Shown here piece after piece: positions 1-8,606 of a stretch of DNA of 61,411 nucleotides (position 1 is the stretch's first letter; the number at the start of each line of letters is the position of its first letter). The notes under the pieces are model-generated. The model ran no database searches. It was not told where the DNA came from and saw only the letters and a program-made list of their open reading frames with translations. Made by a program: the position numbers and the translations under genes. The DNA is from Nitrospirales bacterium (lineage in GTDB: Bacteria; Nitrospirota; Nitrospiria; Nitrospirales; UBA8639), in the NCBI GenBank assembly GCA_029261235.1, contig JAJDBS010000165.1, positions 1 through 61,411 of the forward strand. Direction: 5' to 3'.

Positions 1-98
1 GCCAACAATAGTAAGCAGAACACCATTTTTATGGGAAAGCCAGTCCAGAAGGTTGGCCAAAAAACAAGGAGACCTAATTTAAGATTCGACATGGGCAT
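1..98 (-). CDS. Partial small membrane protein after cytochrome b
   Basis: An open frame starts just after the cytochrome b stop codon and runs off the left window edge. ATG codons at 98 and 92 are in frame. The visible product begins MPMSNLKLGL and becomes strongly hydrophobic, which suggests a membrane segment. The gap of about 7 to 13 bases from the cytochrome b stop fits an operon member. No clear ribosome binding site is visible and only about 30 residues can be read, so the family cannot be named. It could be a small subunit of the complex or a chance frame. Confidence 0.4.
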   Translation of the reverse strand, partial: MPMSNLKLGLLVFWPTFWTGFPIKMVFCLLLL

Positions 99-105
99 GG
101 GAGTT

Positions 106-1218
106 CTAATGCAAGAATTCTCTATTAATAATCGCTGAAACGGTAAAGATCAGAATGAAAACCATAACGACTGTCCAACCAACAAGCGCTATGGGCCTCT
201 TAAAAAGATTGCGTTCAGGCTTCGTATCGAGAAAGGGTAGAGCTGCCAAAAAAGCCATAAAGGCTCCAGGAAGTACCATAGCCCCCATTAATTGACCCAA
301 TTCCCCACCAAACATTTTAAGACGAAGCAACTGAAAGAGAAACAGAAAATACCATTCAGGTTCAGGATGGTAATCACCAGGATCAGGCGTGGCTTGCTCC
401 AACAAGACGACTGGCTCGATGAATGCTAACGAGCATATAATGAGAAACACCGCAGCCATGGCGATGATATCTTTCCATATTTGACGTGGAAAGAAATAAT
501 CAGTCTTTGCCTTCAGCTCTTCCGGAGTCCCCCTAAAGGGACCAGCCGGCCCAGCTTTTCTGAACAAGAATATGTGAAGACCCGCTAAACCCATGAGCGC
601 TGCCGGCAAAACCATCACATGAATCACAAAAAATCGACTTAACGTCATTTGGCCAGGCGTGGGTCCACCCTTGAGAAATCTCGCCATAAAGTCTCCGATA
701 ATCGGAGTTTTGTCCATGATTTCTACACCCACGACGGTCGCCCAATAGGCCCGTTGATCCCATGGCAACAAGTACCCAGTAAACCCAAATCCCATCACAA
801 TACCGAAGAGGGCCAATCCAACTAACCACACGAGCTCTCTTGGCTTTTTATATGCCCCCCACAAAAATACTTGCGACATATGGGCAAACACCATCACCAC
901 CATGGCCGATGAACCCCAAAAATGATAACTGAGAAGAAACCATCCGTAGTCAACTTCGTGAATGATGTATTGAGTACTGTCGTAGGCATGGTCGGTACTG
1001 GGGACGTAATAAAACATCAAGAGGATCCCAGTAACCACTTGAAGGATGAAAATAAAGAGGAGAACCGAACCAAAGGCATACGCCCACCTGGATCCACCAG
1101 GGATCGGCTCATTCATCATTTTGGCCTGAATATTCTTCAGGCCCACTCGCTCATCAACGAATTCTACGACCTTTTCTAACGGATTGAGTTGATTGGCGGG
1201 CTCAGTTTCCTGCTGCAT
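106..1218 (-). CDS. Cytochrome b of a bc-type complex
   Basis: This is the quinol-oxidising, di-heme subunit of a bc1/b6f-type complex III. At 370 residues it carries both the b6-like core and the subunit-IV-like part in one chain. Two histidine pairs fit the b-heme ligands, His99/His113 and His200/His215, and the second pair has the wider spacing typical of b6-type proteins. The quinol-site PEWY motif is at residues 287-290. About eight hydrophobic segments are visible. It follows the Rieske gene on the same strand, 33 bases downstream. The family is clear; whether it works with a bc1-type or a non-standard partner set is inferred from the operon. Confidence 0.95.
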   Translation of the reverse strand: MQQETEPANQLNPLEKVVEFVDERVGLKNIQAKMMNEPIPGGSRWAYAFGSVLLFIFILQVVTGILLMFYYVPSTDHAYDSTQYIIHEVDYGWFLLSYHFWGSSAMVVMVFAHMSQVFLWGAYKKPRELVWLVGLALFGIVMGFGFTGYLLPWDQRAYWATVVGVEIMDKTPIIGDFMARFLKGGPTPGQMTLSRFFVIHVMVLPAALMGLAGLHIFLFRKAGPAGPFRGTPEELKAKTDYFFPRQIWKDIIAMAAVFLIICSLAFIEPVVLLEQATPDPGDYHPEPEWYFLFLFQLLRLKMFGGELGQLMGAMVLPGAFMAFLAALPFLDTKPERNLFKRPIALVGWTVVMVFILIFTVSAIINREFLH

Positions 1219-1251
1219 GAAGGAATAATCCTCGAATTAAATGAATGCGAC

Positions 1252-2196
1252 TTAAAGGAGGCGAATTTGTTTTTTGACGCCAGCCTTGTACTCAATATCA
1301 ATAATTTTAATTTCACCGGCTGAATTCACATCAAGAGGTAAGATATCTAATCCACGAGGAGCTGGGCCATCGATCACTTTTCCAGCTTCATCATAGAGGC
1401 TCAAATGGCATGGACAAAGAAAAACTCCATCAGGATTACTTTTCGTTCTTCTCCACTTGTAGCCACAGCCTAAGTGAGGACACTTTCCGGAAAATCCGAT
1501 GAACGGGGAATTGGCCTTATTGACATGAAGCAACTCGCCCTTAATATCGAAAAATTTTGCATCTTTCCCGCCATATACTTCTTTTTGCACTTCTGGAGTT
1601 GCATTGACGATCCAAATATTCTTTTCAATTTGCTGCTCTGGCATAAAGGCTTCCTTGAAGCCTCGATTAAACTTAAATTGAAAGCCAATATTTTCCTTTT
1701 TTATTTTCTTCACATTCCCCACAGAAAACCAGGCGTTGTCAAATGGCTTATACATGGGCTTCATGAGATATTTCAAGACAGGATATGCCAAGGGTAGCGC
1801 AATCAGAGTCCCAATTGCATGAGTCATATTATTAAAAAATGTTCGCCGAGGAACCCCTTGCTCAAGACAAGGGAGGGGCACCAAGACTTCCCCAGACTCA
1901 ACATGAAGGTTATCTTCCAAATGAGCAATTTCCACATCATGAATGGTGACATACTGATCACGATTCAGAACAGGGAATTGCGTAAAATCAACTGGGGTCC
2001 CACGAAGAACTATTTCCTCTTCGCTGACCACGGCTTGGACCTGACTAATCGGAAGAAGTCGATCCACACGATCTCCACTGATCTCCCTGACGACGACATG
2101 GCTGATTTCATGCGACAATGGGTCCATAATGACTTTTGAAATCTTGCCGATTTCTTGATTGTCACATACCGCTTTTGCTGAGAGTTGTGGTTGCAT
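1252..2196 (-). CDS. Rieske iron-sulfur protein with N-terminal PRC-barrel-like domain
   Basis: A 314-residue protein whose C-terminal half is a Rieske domain. The [2Fe-2S] ligands appear as Cys239/His241 and Cys261/His264, and Cys244/Cys263 are placed for the stabilising disulfide (CPHLGC and CPCHLS boxes). A hydrophobic segment near residues 123-147 should anchor it. The first 80 residues resemble a PRC-barrel (VCDNQEIGKISKVIMDP, then a strand-rich stretch), which ordinary Rieske subunits lack. It lies between a membrane cytochrome c and cytochrome b, so it is the complex III Rieske subunit. The PRC assignment is by pattern only and is less certain than the Rieske call. Confidence 0.9.
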   Translation of the reverse strand: MQPQLSAKAVCDNQEIGKISKVIMDPLSHEISHVVVREISGDRVDRLLPISQVQAVVSEEEIVLRGTPVDFTQFPVLNRDQYVTIHDVEIAHLEDNLHVESGEVLVPLPCLEQGVPRRTFFNNMTHAIGTLIALPLAYPVLKYLMKPMYKPFDNAWFSVGNVKKIKKENIGFQFKFNRGFKEAFMPEQQIEKNIWIVNATPEVQKEVYGGKDAKFFDIKGELLHVNKANSPFIGFSGKCPHLGCGYKWRRTKSNPDGVFLCPCHLSLYDEAGKVIDGPAPRGLDILPLDVNSAGEIKIIDIEYKAGVKKQIRLL

Positions 2197-2218
2197 ATCT
2201 CTGTAGTACCTAATATCT

Positions 2219-3028
2219 CTAATTCATCTTAATAGGCTTTGGAGTTTCCACCGACGTATCTTTTAAGGATGCCAAGAATGCCACAAGGGCAACAATCTCT
2301 TCTTCAAACATCAGGTCACGGTATTTATCAGGCATCTTCCCCTTTTTATACTGCTTATCAAATCCTTCTGCCATCCAGCTTTTTGGATTCAGGATTTTAT
2401 CCCTAAGAGCCTCTGGAGTCATTAGACTGCCAATATTATCAAGGACAGGACCTCGTTTTTTTCCACCTGATCCAAACAACTTATGACAGTTGTAGCATTC
2501 TTGAAGCTCCCATTGCTCCTTGCCGAGAGCCAGAAGATCACCAGAGGCAGCACCGCCTCCCCCACCCGTCTCTTCAACTACTTCAACCTTAGCTGCACCT
2601 CCGAGCGAAGCTAACTGCTTAGAAATAGCCTTCGCCCTCTCATCCAAGGCTTTGGTCCTAGCTATTAACTCATCAGCCTTACCTTGTTCAGATGCCGCTT
2701 TTCGCCTTTTGAGGACCTTCTCAATTTTACCAGCCTCAATAGTGGGATCGAATTGCGGAAGAATGGAGGCTCCTGCGACATACATTCCAGACAACAAGAG
2801 ATAAAACACCAACAAAGCCCCAACAGCCTTTACGCCCTCTAGCCGCTTCATTGGGGGTGCATCCAAGAGGATAAACACAACGGTCCCCAACATGGCATAG
2901 ATAAAAAACATGATCTGGAAAATTTGAGGGAAATGCGTCTGTTGAGCAACCACCACTAATATCACCCCAACGATGATTCCGATAGTCGCTTTCTTTAGGA
3001 CATTTTTCGTGAAGCTCTGATTAGCCAT
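2219..3028 (-). CDS. Membrane-anchored monoheme cytochrome c
   Basis: A 269-residue protein with two or three hydrophobic segments in the first 90 residues, a charged helical linker (about 95-145), a glycine-rich hinge, and a C-terminal class I cytochrome c domain. The heme site is Cys178-Tyr-Asn-Cys181-His182. Methionines in GKMPDKY and RDLMFE are candidates for the sixth ligand. It sits between the CydA-like gene and the Rieske gene and probably carries electrons from the Rieske/cytochrome b core, as cytochrome c1 does in other complexes. It is not homologous in layout to classical c1, which has its anchor at the C-terminus. Confidence 0.85.
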   Translation of the reverse strand: MANQSFTKNVLKKATIGIIVGVILVVVAQQTHFPQIFQIMFFIYAMLGTVVFILLDAPPMKRLEGVKAVGALLVFYLLLSGMYVAGASILPQFDPTIEAGKIEKVLKRRKAASEQGKADELIARTKALDERAKAISKQLASLGGAAKVEVVEETGGGGGAASGDLLALGKEQWELQECYNCHKLFGSGGKKRGPVLDNIGSLMTPEALRDKILNPKSWMAEGFDKQYKKGKMPDKYRDLMFEEEIVALVAFLASLKDTSVETPKPIKMN

Positions 3029-3084
3029 ACGATTCCTTTTCTTCCTAATACGCTCTATTTGGCATCAGCCAGAATAGGCAAATC

Positions 3085-4770
3085 CTAATGTGCCTCAGCC
3101 TTTGCACTTGCGGGCTTCAACGTAACCAGAATAGCAAAACTGACGACAGCAAAGAACACGATCGTCACCGCTGTAATCCACCAAGCTGAATAAGACAACG
3201 TTGGCGTAAAGGCTTCGGGCGTGAAATCGGGAACCAAGTTATAGACATGGAAATATTTTCTTGTGAGGGACCGAACGGTTCCCATCAAACCCATTGTCCA
3301 TATAGCACTGAATGCGAGGAAAATTAAGACAAACTGAGAAGCAAAGTCTATTTTCCCCCAAATGATTGTTCCTTGCTTAATTGCCCGGTTGTACATGATG
3401 TAATTGACAATCGTGAGGAACACGAGCGTAAAGGCCGCGGCATTTTTAGCCGGCATCAGGGCCAATTCTTCAGCCCATTCAGGTAACTCAAGATCATGAG
3501 TCGCCAGGCCTTGAGTAGCCACAAACCCATGAGGCGTCATCCAAATGGCATCGGCCACAACAATCATCAAAAACCCAACCTTGATCATTGTGAACGCAGA
3601 AATTGTAAAATTCTTGAGCCCAGGCAGCCTACCAAGGATCATAGGAGCACCAACAATGGCCACTAAGTAAATCAACGATTGCCACTCAGGCGGTGGAAAC
3701 ATCTTCCAAGCCACACCCATCACAGCAGGCATGATCAACACCGCTACGGCCACAAACCCTGAAATGCGTATATGCTCCACGCCCTCAATTCGCTTGAGAC
3801 TGAGCCAAATATAATAATTGCTGGCTAAAAAGATCAGTCCGATCATCGCACCTTGCATTTCAAAGAACATCGACAATTGGTCGGCCATCATATAAGGACA
3901 AATTGACGCATCATAATCACAGAGTTCGTAAGCCAACAGATAGCCCATGAATGGAAGCAAGAGCAACGCTCCCACCCCAATCATATTGCCGACAAAACCC
4001 ATCCAATCATAGTAAGACCGCTCTTCATCCGTTTTTGACCGCATAAACATATAGGCCGCAATCAACCCTGCGATGAAACCTCCAAACGTCACGTTCCCCA
4101 CAAGCCTGTGAAGGTTTAGTGGCATCCAACTAAAATTGGCCATCTTATCCCAGAGACTGGCTGTTTGGATGAATTCGAGCAACGACACCCCTTCCGCGGC
4201 CTTAGCGGGGGTATTCATGAAGGACGTTGGCCCGTCAATAACAAAGAGCGTCACCGTTCCGACAATATTCAAGAGAATTCCTAAGGCAATATGACGCCCC
4301 TTCAAGGGCCCCTTCATGGAATCCCAAGAATAGAAATACGTATAAAGGATAATGGTTTCGAGGATAAATAACAGTGGATAGATAACCGCGAACACAAGGA
4401 AAAAATGCTGAATCAGCCAGGTCGAAAAATCTGGATAGGTGCCAAGGAGGACAAATAGGAACAGGCCACCCGTCAGCGCCGTCATACTATAGAGAATAAC
4501 GGTAACCTTAATGACTTCTTTGGCAAGACGATCGTACTTCGGATCGTTATTTTTATACCCCAGCCATTCTGCCACCACAACAAAAATGGGAGCGCCAAGG
4601 ATAAAGGCGGCAAACAAGATATGCAGATTCGCCACAACCCAGACAGCCGTCCTATTCCCCACGTAGGGAAAATTCACTGTCGGGGCATCTGGAACTTGCC
4701 CATACGCCAGGGCTGCCCCTCCAAGGAGCAAGCCAAAGACCATCCATATACTACGATGTAAGGTTTTCAA
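3085..4770 (-). CDS. Cytochrome bd-like oxidase subunit I (CydA-like)
   Basis: A polytopic protein of 561 residues with about 12-14 hydrophobic helices that resembles the CydA family. A histidine in NLHILFAAF near the N-terminus and another in NLHRLVGNV match positions where CydA carries heme ligands. The usual quinol-loop GRQPW motif was not seen, so this is a divergent member. An upstream ATG at 4899 would overlap the previous gene. I prefer the TTG at 4770 because a strong AAGGAGGGGG ribosome binding site lies about seven bases upstream. From there the protein opens with a signal-like hydrophobic stretch ending in ALAYG. Whether it reduces oxygen or serves as a quinone-reactive subunit of this complex is unknown. 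Confidence 0.8.
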   Translation of the reverse strand: MKTLHRSIWMVFGLLLGGAALAYGQVPDAPTVNFPYVGNRTAVWVVANLHILFAAFILGAPIFVVVAEWLGYKNNDPKYDRLAKEVIKVTVILYSMTALTGGLFLFVLLGTYPDFSTWLIQHFFLVFAVIYPLLFILETIILYTYFYSWDSMKGPLKGRHIALGILLNIVGTVTLFVIDGPTSFMNTPAKAAEGVSLLEFIQTASLWDKMANFSWMPLNLHRLVGNVTFGGFIAGLIAAYMFMRSKTDEERSYYDWMGFVGNMIGVGALLLLPFMGYLLAYELCDYDASICPYMMADQLSMFFEMQGAMIGLIFLASNYYIWLSLKRIEGVEHIRISGFVAVAVLIMPAVMGVAWKMFPPPEWQSLIYLVAIVGAPMILGRLPGLKNFTISAFTMIKVGFLMIVVADAIWMTPHGFVATQGLATHDLELPEWAEELALMPAKNAAAFTLVFLTIVNYIMYNRAIKQGTIIWGKIDFASQFVLIFLAFSAIWTMGLMGTVRSLTRKYFHVYNLVPDFTPEAFTPTLSYSAWWITAVTIVFFAVVSFAILVTLKPASAKAEAH

Positions 4771-4826
4771 GGGTCGTCCCCCTCCTTTATCTTTCTTCTC
4801 GTTCCAAGTATTACGTTTTGGCCGTA

Positions 4827-5363
4827 TTAGTGAGCCGCATCGCCTGCTGGCGCTTCCGTCGCTGCCGGAGCAGAACCAGTCGAACCAGCTGCCACCCATT
4901 TCTTGGTTGCAACATCATATTCTTTGCCTTTAAGGCCAAACGTGGCTTCAAACGCAATGACCTTCCAAATTTCATCTTCGGAAAGTTTACTCTTCCATGG
5001 CTTCATTTTGGTGCCCTTGACTCCCTCATTCACTCGCCAAAACCAAACCGAATCAGAATAGAGTTCCATTTGCTCTGTTCGGCGGAAATCTCTGGCACCC
5101 GCCTTCACTGGCTTCCCGTTTTTCCCATGGCAACTAGCGCAATTCACATCAATATTTTGCACCCCAGTATAAATAGCTTTTCCCTCTGCTAGGATCTCCG
5201 GGTTATTCCAGTAGCCATCAGGCATATGCTTATCAGCATATTCAGCGGGAGCAGGCGGTGGCGGCTTCGGAGGACCTTCCCCACCACCACAAGCTGAAAG
5301 CGTCATCCCCATCACGGCTAAACCCATCACAAATAAACTTTTCAAATTTCGGTATTCGTTCAT
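4827..5363 (-). CDS. Lipoprotein cytochrome c
   Basis: A 178-residue secreted monoheme cytochrome c. The lipobox LSAC places the lipid-modified cysteine at residue 25, followed by a proline-rich linker. The heme motif is Cys75-Ala-Ser-Cys78-His79, and Met residues near TKMKPWK are candidate axial ligands. The C-terminus is alanine-rich and disordered-looking. A start at 5414 is possible, but the ATG at 5363 has GAGGGGG five bases upstream and gives a proper lipoprotein signal. It is the first gene of the electron-transport operon, 56 bases ahead of the CydA-like gene, so it may pass electrons to or from that subunit. Confidence 0.88.
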   Translation of the reverse strand: MNEYRNLKSLFVMGLAVMGMTLSACGGGEGPPKPPPPAPAEYADKHMPDGYWNNPEILAEGKAIYTGVQNIDVNCASCHGKNGKPVKAGARDFRRTEQMELYSDSVWFWRVNEGVKGTKMKPWKSKLSEDEIWKVIAFEATFGLKGKEYDVATKKWVAAGSTGSAPAATEAPAGDAAH

Positions 5364-5688
5364 CAATTCCCCCTCGCGTACATAATTTCTTTTGTGCTTA
5401 ATTTTTTCCGACAAACTTGATTCACTACGCTTTCAAAAATCCGTTCTTCCGCCGCGTCATTTTTGCCAATTCACCCAATGCCGATTGGGGTATGAAAGCC
5501 TAAAAAAGACCTGGTTTTTTATCATAGACAAACGGCAAGCGTCAATTAAATCTTCAGCTCAAGACGATCGAGTTCCGCTGCAGGATCGAAATATTTCTCT
5601 TGACATCCTATCTGAATTATTCTTGATTTCTTTGAAGATGGGAATGAAAAAAAGAAGGGGAAGGGAAAACGAAGGGCGTCGTGAATAA
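5364..5688. other. Intergenic region ahead of the cytochrome operon
   Basis: This 325-base gap separates the small unknown gene from the cytochrome operon. It is the likely site of the operon promoter, annotated separately at 5519-5545. Small frames in it lack ribosome binding sites and look like chance. Confidence 0.5.
5519..5545 (-). promoter_or_regulatory. Candidate sigma-70 promoter of the cytochrome operon
   Basis: On the minus strand a TTGACG box (5545-5540) is followed 15 bases later by TGATAA (5524-5519). The spacing is short but workable, and the site is about 155 bases upstream of the first cytochrome gene. This is a pattern match only. Confidence 0.35.
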
Positions 5689-6039
5689 TTAATTTACCTG
5701 AGGCTTTTGCCACTTATCCGCCCAATCTTCCCAGGAGCGCCCAAAGGCCGTATCTTCACCACTGAATTCTAGCTCGTCAATATCCTGGTATTTCACCAAG
5801 GAAGCTTCGGACTGATTCGCGAGGAAAATTTTCACATACGGCTGGGGAATGTCTTCTTGGCGATCAAAAACATAACCAATCACCTGTTCGCCATTATTGA
5901 GATGAATCGTCACATCGCCCCGATAGTCACACGCATGCCCTATGGCCTCCCTGAGCATTGCCTCATCACCACTTACCCGTAATCGGCGCCCTTCCCAGGA
6001 TGGCGGATGATTATCAGAGACTTTGTCGTCACTCATCAC
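5689..6039 (-). CDS. Small conserved-looking protein downstream of hpnH
   Basis: A 116-residue soluble acidic protein of unknown function. The middle (residues 40-95) is strand-rich, with DVTIHLNNGEQVIGYVFDR followed by PYVKIFLANQ, which is reminiscent of small barrel folds such as Sm-like domains. The C-terminus is rich in tryptophan (SWEDWADKWQ). It begins 70 bases after the hpnH stop on the same strand, so co-transcription with the hopanoid genes is likely. No catalytic motif is visible. The start at 6039 is one codon ahead of a second in-frame ATG. Confidence 0.7.
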   Translation of the reverse strand: MMSDDKVSDNHPPSWEGRRLRVSGDEAMLREAIGHACDYRGDVTIHLNNGEQVIGYVFDRQEDIPQPYVKIFLANQSEASLVKYQDIDELEFSGEDTAFGRSWEDWADKWQKPQVN

Positions 6040-6109
6040 TCAATATTCATTTCATTTGTGTAGGGAGACTTGAGGAAGTGAACAACCTGACAAATCTCAA
6101 CTTGCAGCC

Positions 6110-7126
6110 CTAGACCGCATTAGGAAAAAGCGTAGCCCTGACCGTCCCAAGAAAGCCACCCCAGGTTCCGAACGTATCTTTGACTGCTGAGGCTTCATAG
6201 CCGCAATGCACCATGCAATCTTGGCATTGGTCATGACGACCAGTTCCATAGCGATCCCACTCCGTCTCTTCCATTAACTCTCTAAAGGTCGAAACATACC
6301 CTTCCTGTAATAAGTAACAGGGGCGTTGCCAGCCAAAAATATTGTAGGTGGGATTTCCCCATGGCGTACATTCGTAATCCCGCTTTCCCATGAGAAATTC
6401 CAAAAACAACGGCGACTGATTGAATTGCCATGCGCGTTTACGCTTCGTCAGCAATTCAGAAAACAATGCCCGTGTTCGATCACGCTTCAGGAAACTTTGC
6501 TGATCAGGGGCTTTGTCGTAACTGTACCCAGGGGAAATCATCATCCCTTCAACACCCAACTCCATCATTTCATCAAAGAACTGACGAACTCTCTCAGGCG
6601 CAGCATCATCAAACAGCGTGGTATTGGTTGTGACGCGAAATCCTTTTGCCAATGCGACACGAATTGCTTTCACGGCGACATCATAGACTCCGTCTCGACA
6701 CACAGCATGATCATGCTCTTCTTTGAGGCCATCCATATGAATACTGAATGTCAGATATTTTGATGGAGTATAGTCCTGGATTTTCCGTTCAAGAAGAATG
6801 GCATTCGTACACAAATACACATACTTCTTTCGCTCGACCAGCCCTTCAACAATCGCTGGCATTTCCGGATGGATGAGCGGCTCGCCTCCTGGGATGCTGA
6901 CAATCGGCGCTCCACACTCATCAGCCGCGGCCCAACATTGTTCAGGCGTCAAGCGTCGGTTCAAAATATGATCGGGATACTGGATTTTTCCGCAACCCGC
7001 ACATTCTAGGTTGCATCGGAACAACGGCTCCAGCATCAGGACTAATGGATAGCGCTCAACCCCTTTGATTTGTTTCGAAAGCGCATACTGCGAGACCGTA
7101 TACATTTGTGAGATAGGTACGGCCAT
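6110..7126 (-). CDS. hpnH: Hopanoid radical SAM protein HpnH
   Basis: HpnH is the radical SAM enzyme that links an adenosyl group to the hopene (diploptene) skeleton, the first step of side-chain extension in bacteriohopanepolyol synthesis. The CxxxCxxC cluster ligands are Cys38, Cys42 and Cys45 (CNLECAGC). A GGEP-type motif (IPGGEPLIHPE) follows, as expected for SAM binding. A further cysteine set (CQDCMVHCG) lies near the C-terminus. The length of 338 residues is normal for the family. It sits downstream of ispG and dxs on the same strand, with tRNA-Cys between. Confidence 0.95.
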   Translation of the reverse strand: MAVPISQMYTVSQYALSKQIKGVERYPLVLMLEPLFRCNLECAGCGKIQYPDHILNRRLTPEQCWAAADECGAPIVSIPGGEPLIHPEMPAIVEGLVERKKYVYLCTNAILLERKIQDYTPSKYLTFSIHMDGLKEEHDHAVCRDGVYDVAVKAIRVALAKGFRVTTNTTLFDDAAPERVRQFFDEMMELGVEGMMISPGYSYDKAPDQQSFLKRDRTRALFSELLTKRKRAWQFNQSPLFLEFLMGKRDYECTPWGNPTYNIFGWQRPCYLLQEGYVSTFRELMEETEWDRYGTGRHDQCQDCMVHCGYEASAVKDTFGTWGGFLGTVRATLFPNAV

Positions 7127-7256
7127 TATTTATTCTCCTCCAAAGGCAAGTCGAGTGCTCCTCTTTCAATACTCATGCACATCACATTCATCATACTACG
7201 CTCCCTGACATCACCCTAGACTTCATGGCTTTCTGCTATCAGACAGGAGGAATAGA

Positions 7257-7332
7257 TGGAGGCGCCGAGCGGGATCGAACCGCTGAATCGCAGTTTTGCA
7301 GACTGCTCCCTTAACCACTTGGGTACGGCGCC
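7257..7332 (-). tRNA. tRNA-Cys (GCA)
   Basis: Read on the minus strand, the acceptor arms GGCGCCG and CGGCGCC pair fully, the anticodon stem GCAGT/ACTGC encloses the loop CTGCAAA with anticodon GCA, and the T-arm contains GGTTCGATCC. The 3' CCA is encoded. The total length is 76 bases. Confidence 0.97.
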
Positions 7333-7342
7333 TTCGTTATTC

Positions 7343-7372
7343 ATTATACGGAGTTGTTTTTCTTCTACACAA
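7343..7372 (-). promoter_or_regulatory. Promoter of tRNA-Cys
   Basis: On the minus strand TTGTGT (7372-7367) and a perfect TATAAT (7348-7343) are separated by 18 bases. The -10 box ends ten bases before the mature tRNA 5' end, which fits a short-leader tRNA promoter. Confidence 0.6.
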
Positions 7373-7392
7373 CTAGGAATTGATTTAATTCT

Positions 7393-7415
7393 GTTATCTC
7401 ACGCAATGAGATAAC
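7393..7415 (-). terminator. Hairpin just after ispG
   Basis: A perfect 9-bp inverted repeat (GTTATCTCA / TGAGATAAC, loop of five) begins four bases after the ispG stop codon. No U-run follows on the minus strand, so it may protect a 3' end or act as a weak terminator that separates ispG from tRNA-Cys. Confidence 0.45.
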
Positions 7416-7418
7416 ACC

Positions 7419-8597
7419 TCACTTGAGAGGTAAAACAGGGATTTCTCTTGAGGACCGGCCGAAGGGAGCTACAGACACTTCTTCCAGTGAACCAGCTGAC
7501 GAAGAAGAGGCCACAGCACCTGAATTCTCAGCATCTTGCTCTTTTGCCATAGCTTCGACTTCTTCGATTAACGTGTCCATTAATTCTTCCGAAGGAACAC
7601 GTTTATAGAGCTTGCCCTTTTTAAAGACAATACCGACCCCTTGACCTCCAGCAATTCCAATATCCGCTTCTTTTCCTTCACCAATGCCATTCACCACACA
7701 ACCCAAGACGGAAACGGTAATGGGATTTGTTATGTGTCCCAAGCGATGCTCCAATTCATTCGCCATCTTGACGACATCAATTTCCACACGTCCACAGGTC
7801 GGACAAGCAATCACATTCACACCACGATGACGAAGCTCAAGAGATTTCAATATCTCAAAGCCTACTTTGACTTCCTCAACCGGATCAGCAGCTAAGGAGA
7901 CCCTCAGCGTGTCTCCAATACCCTGAGAAAGCAACCATCCCAATCCTACCGCAGACTTCACTGCACCAGTGGTGGCCGTTCCTGCTTCTGTGATGCCAAT
8001 GTGCAACGGAGCATTCGACTGCTGCGCAAAAAGCCAATATGCATCAATAGCCATATGGACATCTGACGCCTTCAAGGACACTTTCATATTGGTAAAGCCA
8101 ACATCTTCCAGAGCATGCACCGCGTTCAATGCCGATTCTGCAAGGGCTTCAGCGGTAGGATATCCATACTTGTCTAACAAGGGCTTTTCCAGGGACCCAC
8201 CGTTTACCCCAACCCTGAGCGGAATGCCATTGTCATTCACCGCTTGTATGACCTCTTCCGTTTTCCACCAGGGCCCAATATTGCCTGGATTAATGCGGAC
8301 ACAGTCCACCACCTCAGCAGCCTTTAGGGCGAGACGATGATCAAAATGAATATCCGCTATGAGTGGAACCGTCATCTGGGCCTTGATTTTGGGAAGAGCA
8401 TCCGCTGCTTCCATGTCAGGAACCGCGACGCGGATCAACTCACACCCTGCCGCTTCTAATTGACGAATCTGTTCAAGGGTTCCGACCACATCTCGAGGAT
8501 GTGGAATGGTCATGGATTGGACGGAAATGGGGGCATCCCCACCAATTTTCACGCCTCCAACCAGAATTTGGCGTGTTTTTCGTCGCGTAATATACAT
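7419..8597 (-). CDS. ispG: 4-hydroxy-3-methylbut-2-enyl diphosphate synthase IspG
   Basis: IspG (GcpE) converts MEcPP to HMBPP, the penultimate step of the MEP isoprenoid pathway, using a [4Fe-4S] cluster. The N-terminus has the family opening TRRKTRQILVGGVKIGG and the barrel motif PISVQSMT. Cluster cysteines are visible in CPTCGR and in VLGCVVNGIGEG. At 392 residues it is slightly longer than typical because of a serine-rich C-terminal tail of about 35 residues. It follows dxs by nine bases on the same strand, so the two are very probably co-transcribed. Confidence 0.97.
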   Translation of the reverse strand: MYITRRKTRQILVGGVKIGGDAPISVQSMTIPHPRDVVGTLEQIRQLEAAGCELIRVAVPDMEAADALPKIKAQMTVPLIADIHFDHRLALKAAEVVDCVRINPGNIGPWWKTEEVIQAVNDNGIPLRVGVNGGSLEKPLLDKYGYPTAEALAESALNAVHALEDVGFTNMKVSLKASDVHMAIDAYWLFAQQSNAPLHIGITEAGTATTGAVKSAVGLGWLLSQGIGDTLRVSLAADPVEEVKVGFEILKSLELRHRGVNVIACPTCGRVEIDVVKMANELEHRLGHITNPITVSVLGCVVNGIGEGKEADIGIAGGQGVGIVFKKGKLYKRVPSEELMDTLIEEVEAMAKEQDAENSGAVASSSSAGSLEEVSVAPFGRSSREIPVLPLK

Positions 8598-8606
8598 AAG
8601 TCAATG

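Noticed and set aside
922-1179. 85-residue plus-strand frame inside cytochrome b
   Set aside because: It is fully antisense to a clear gene, with no ribosome binding site and no family-like sequence.
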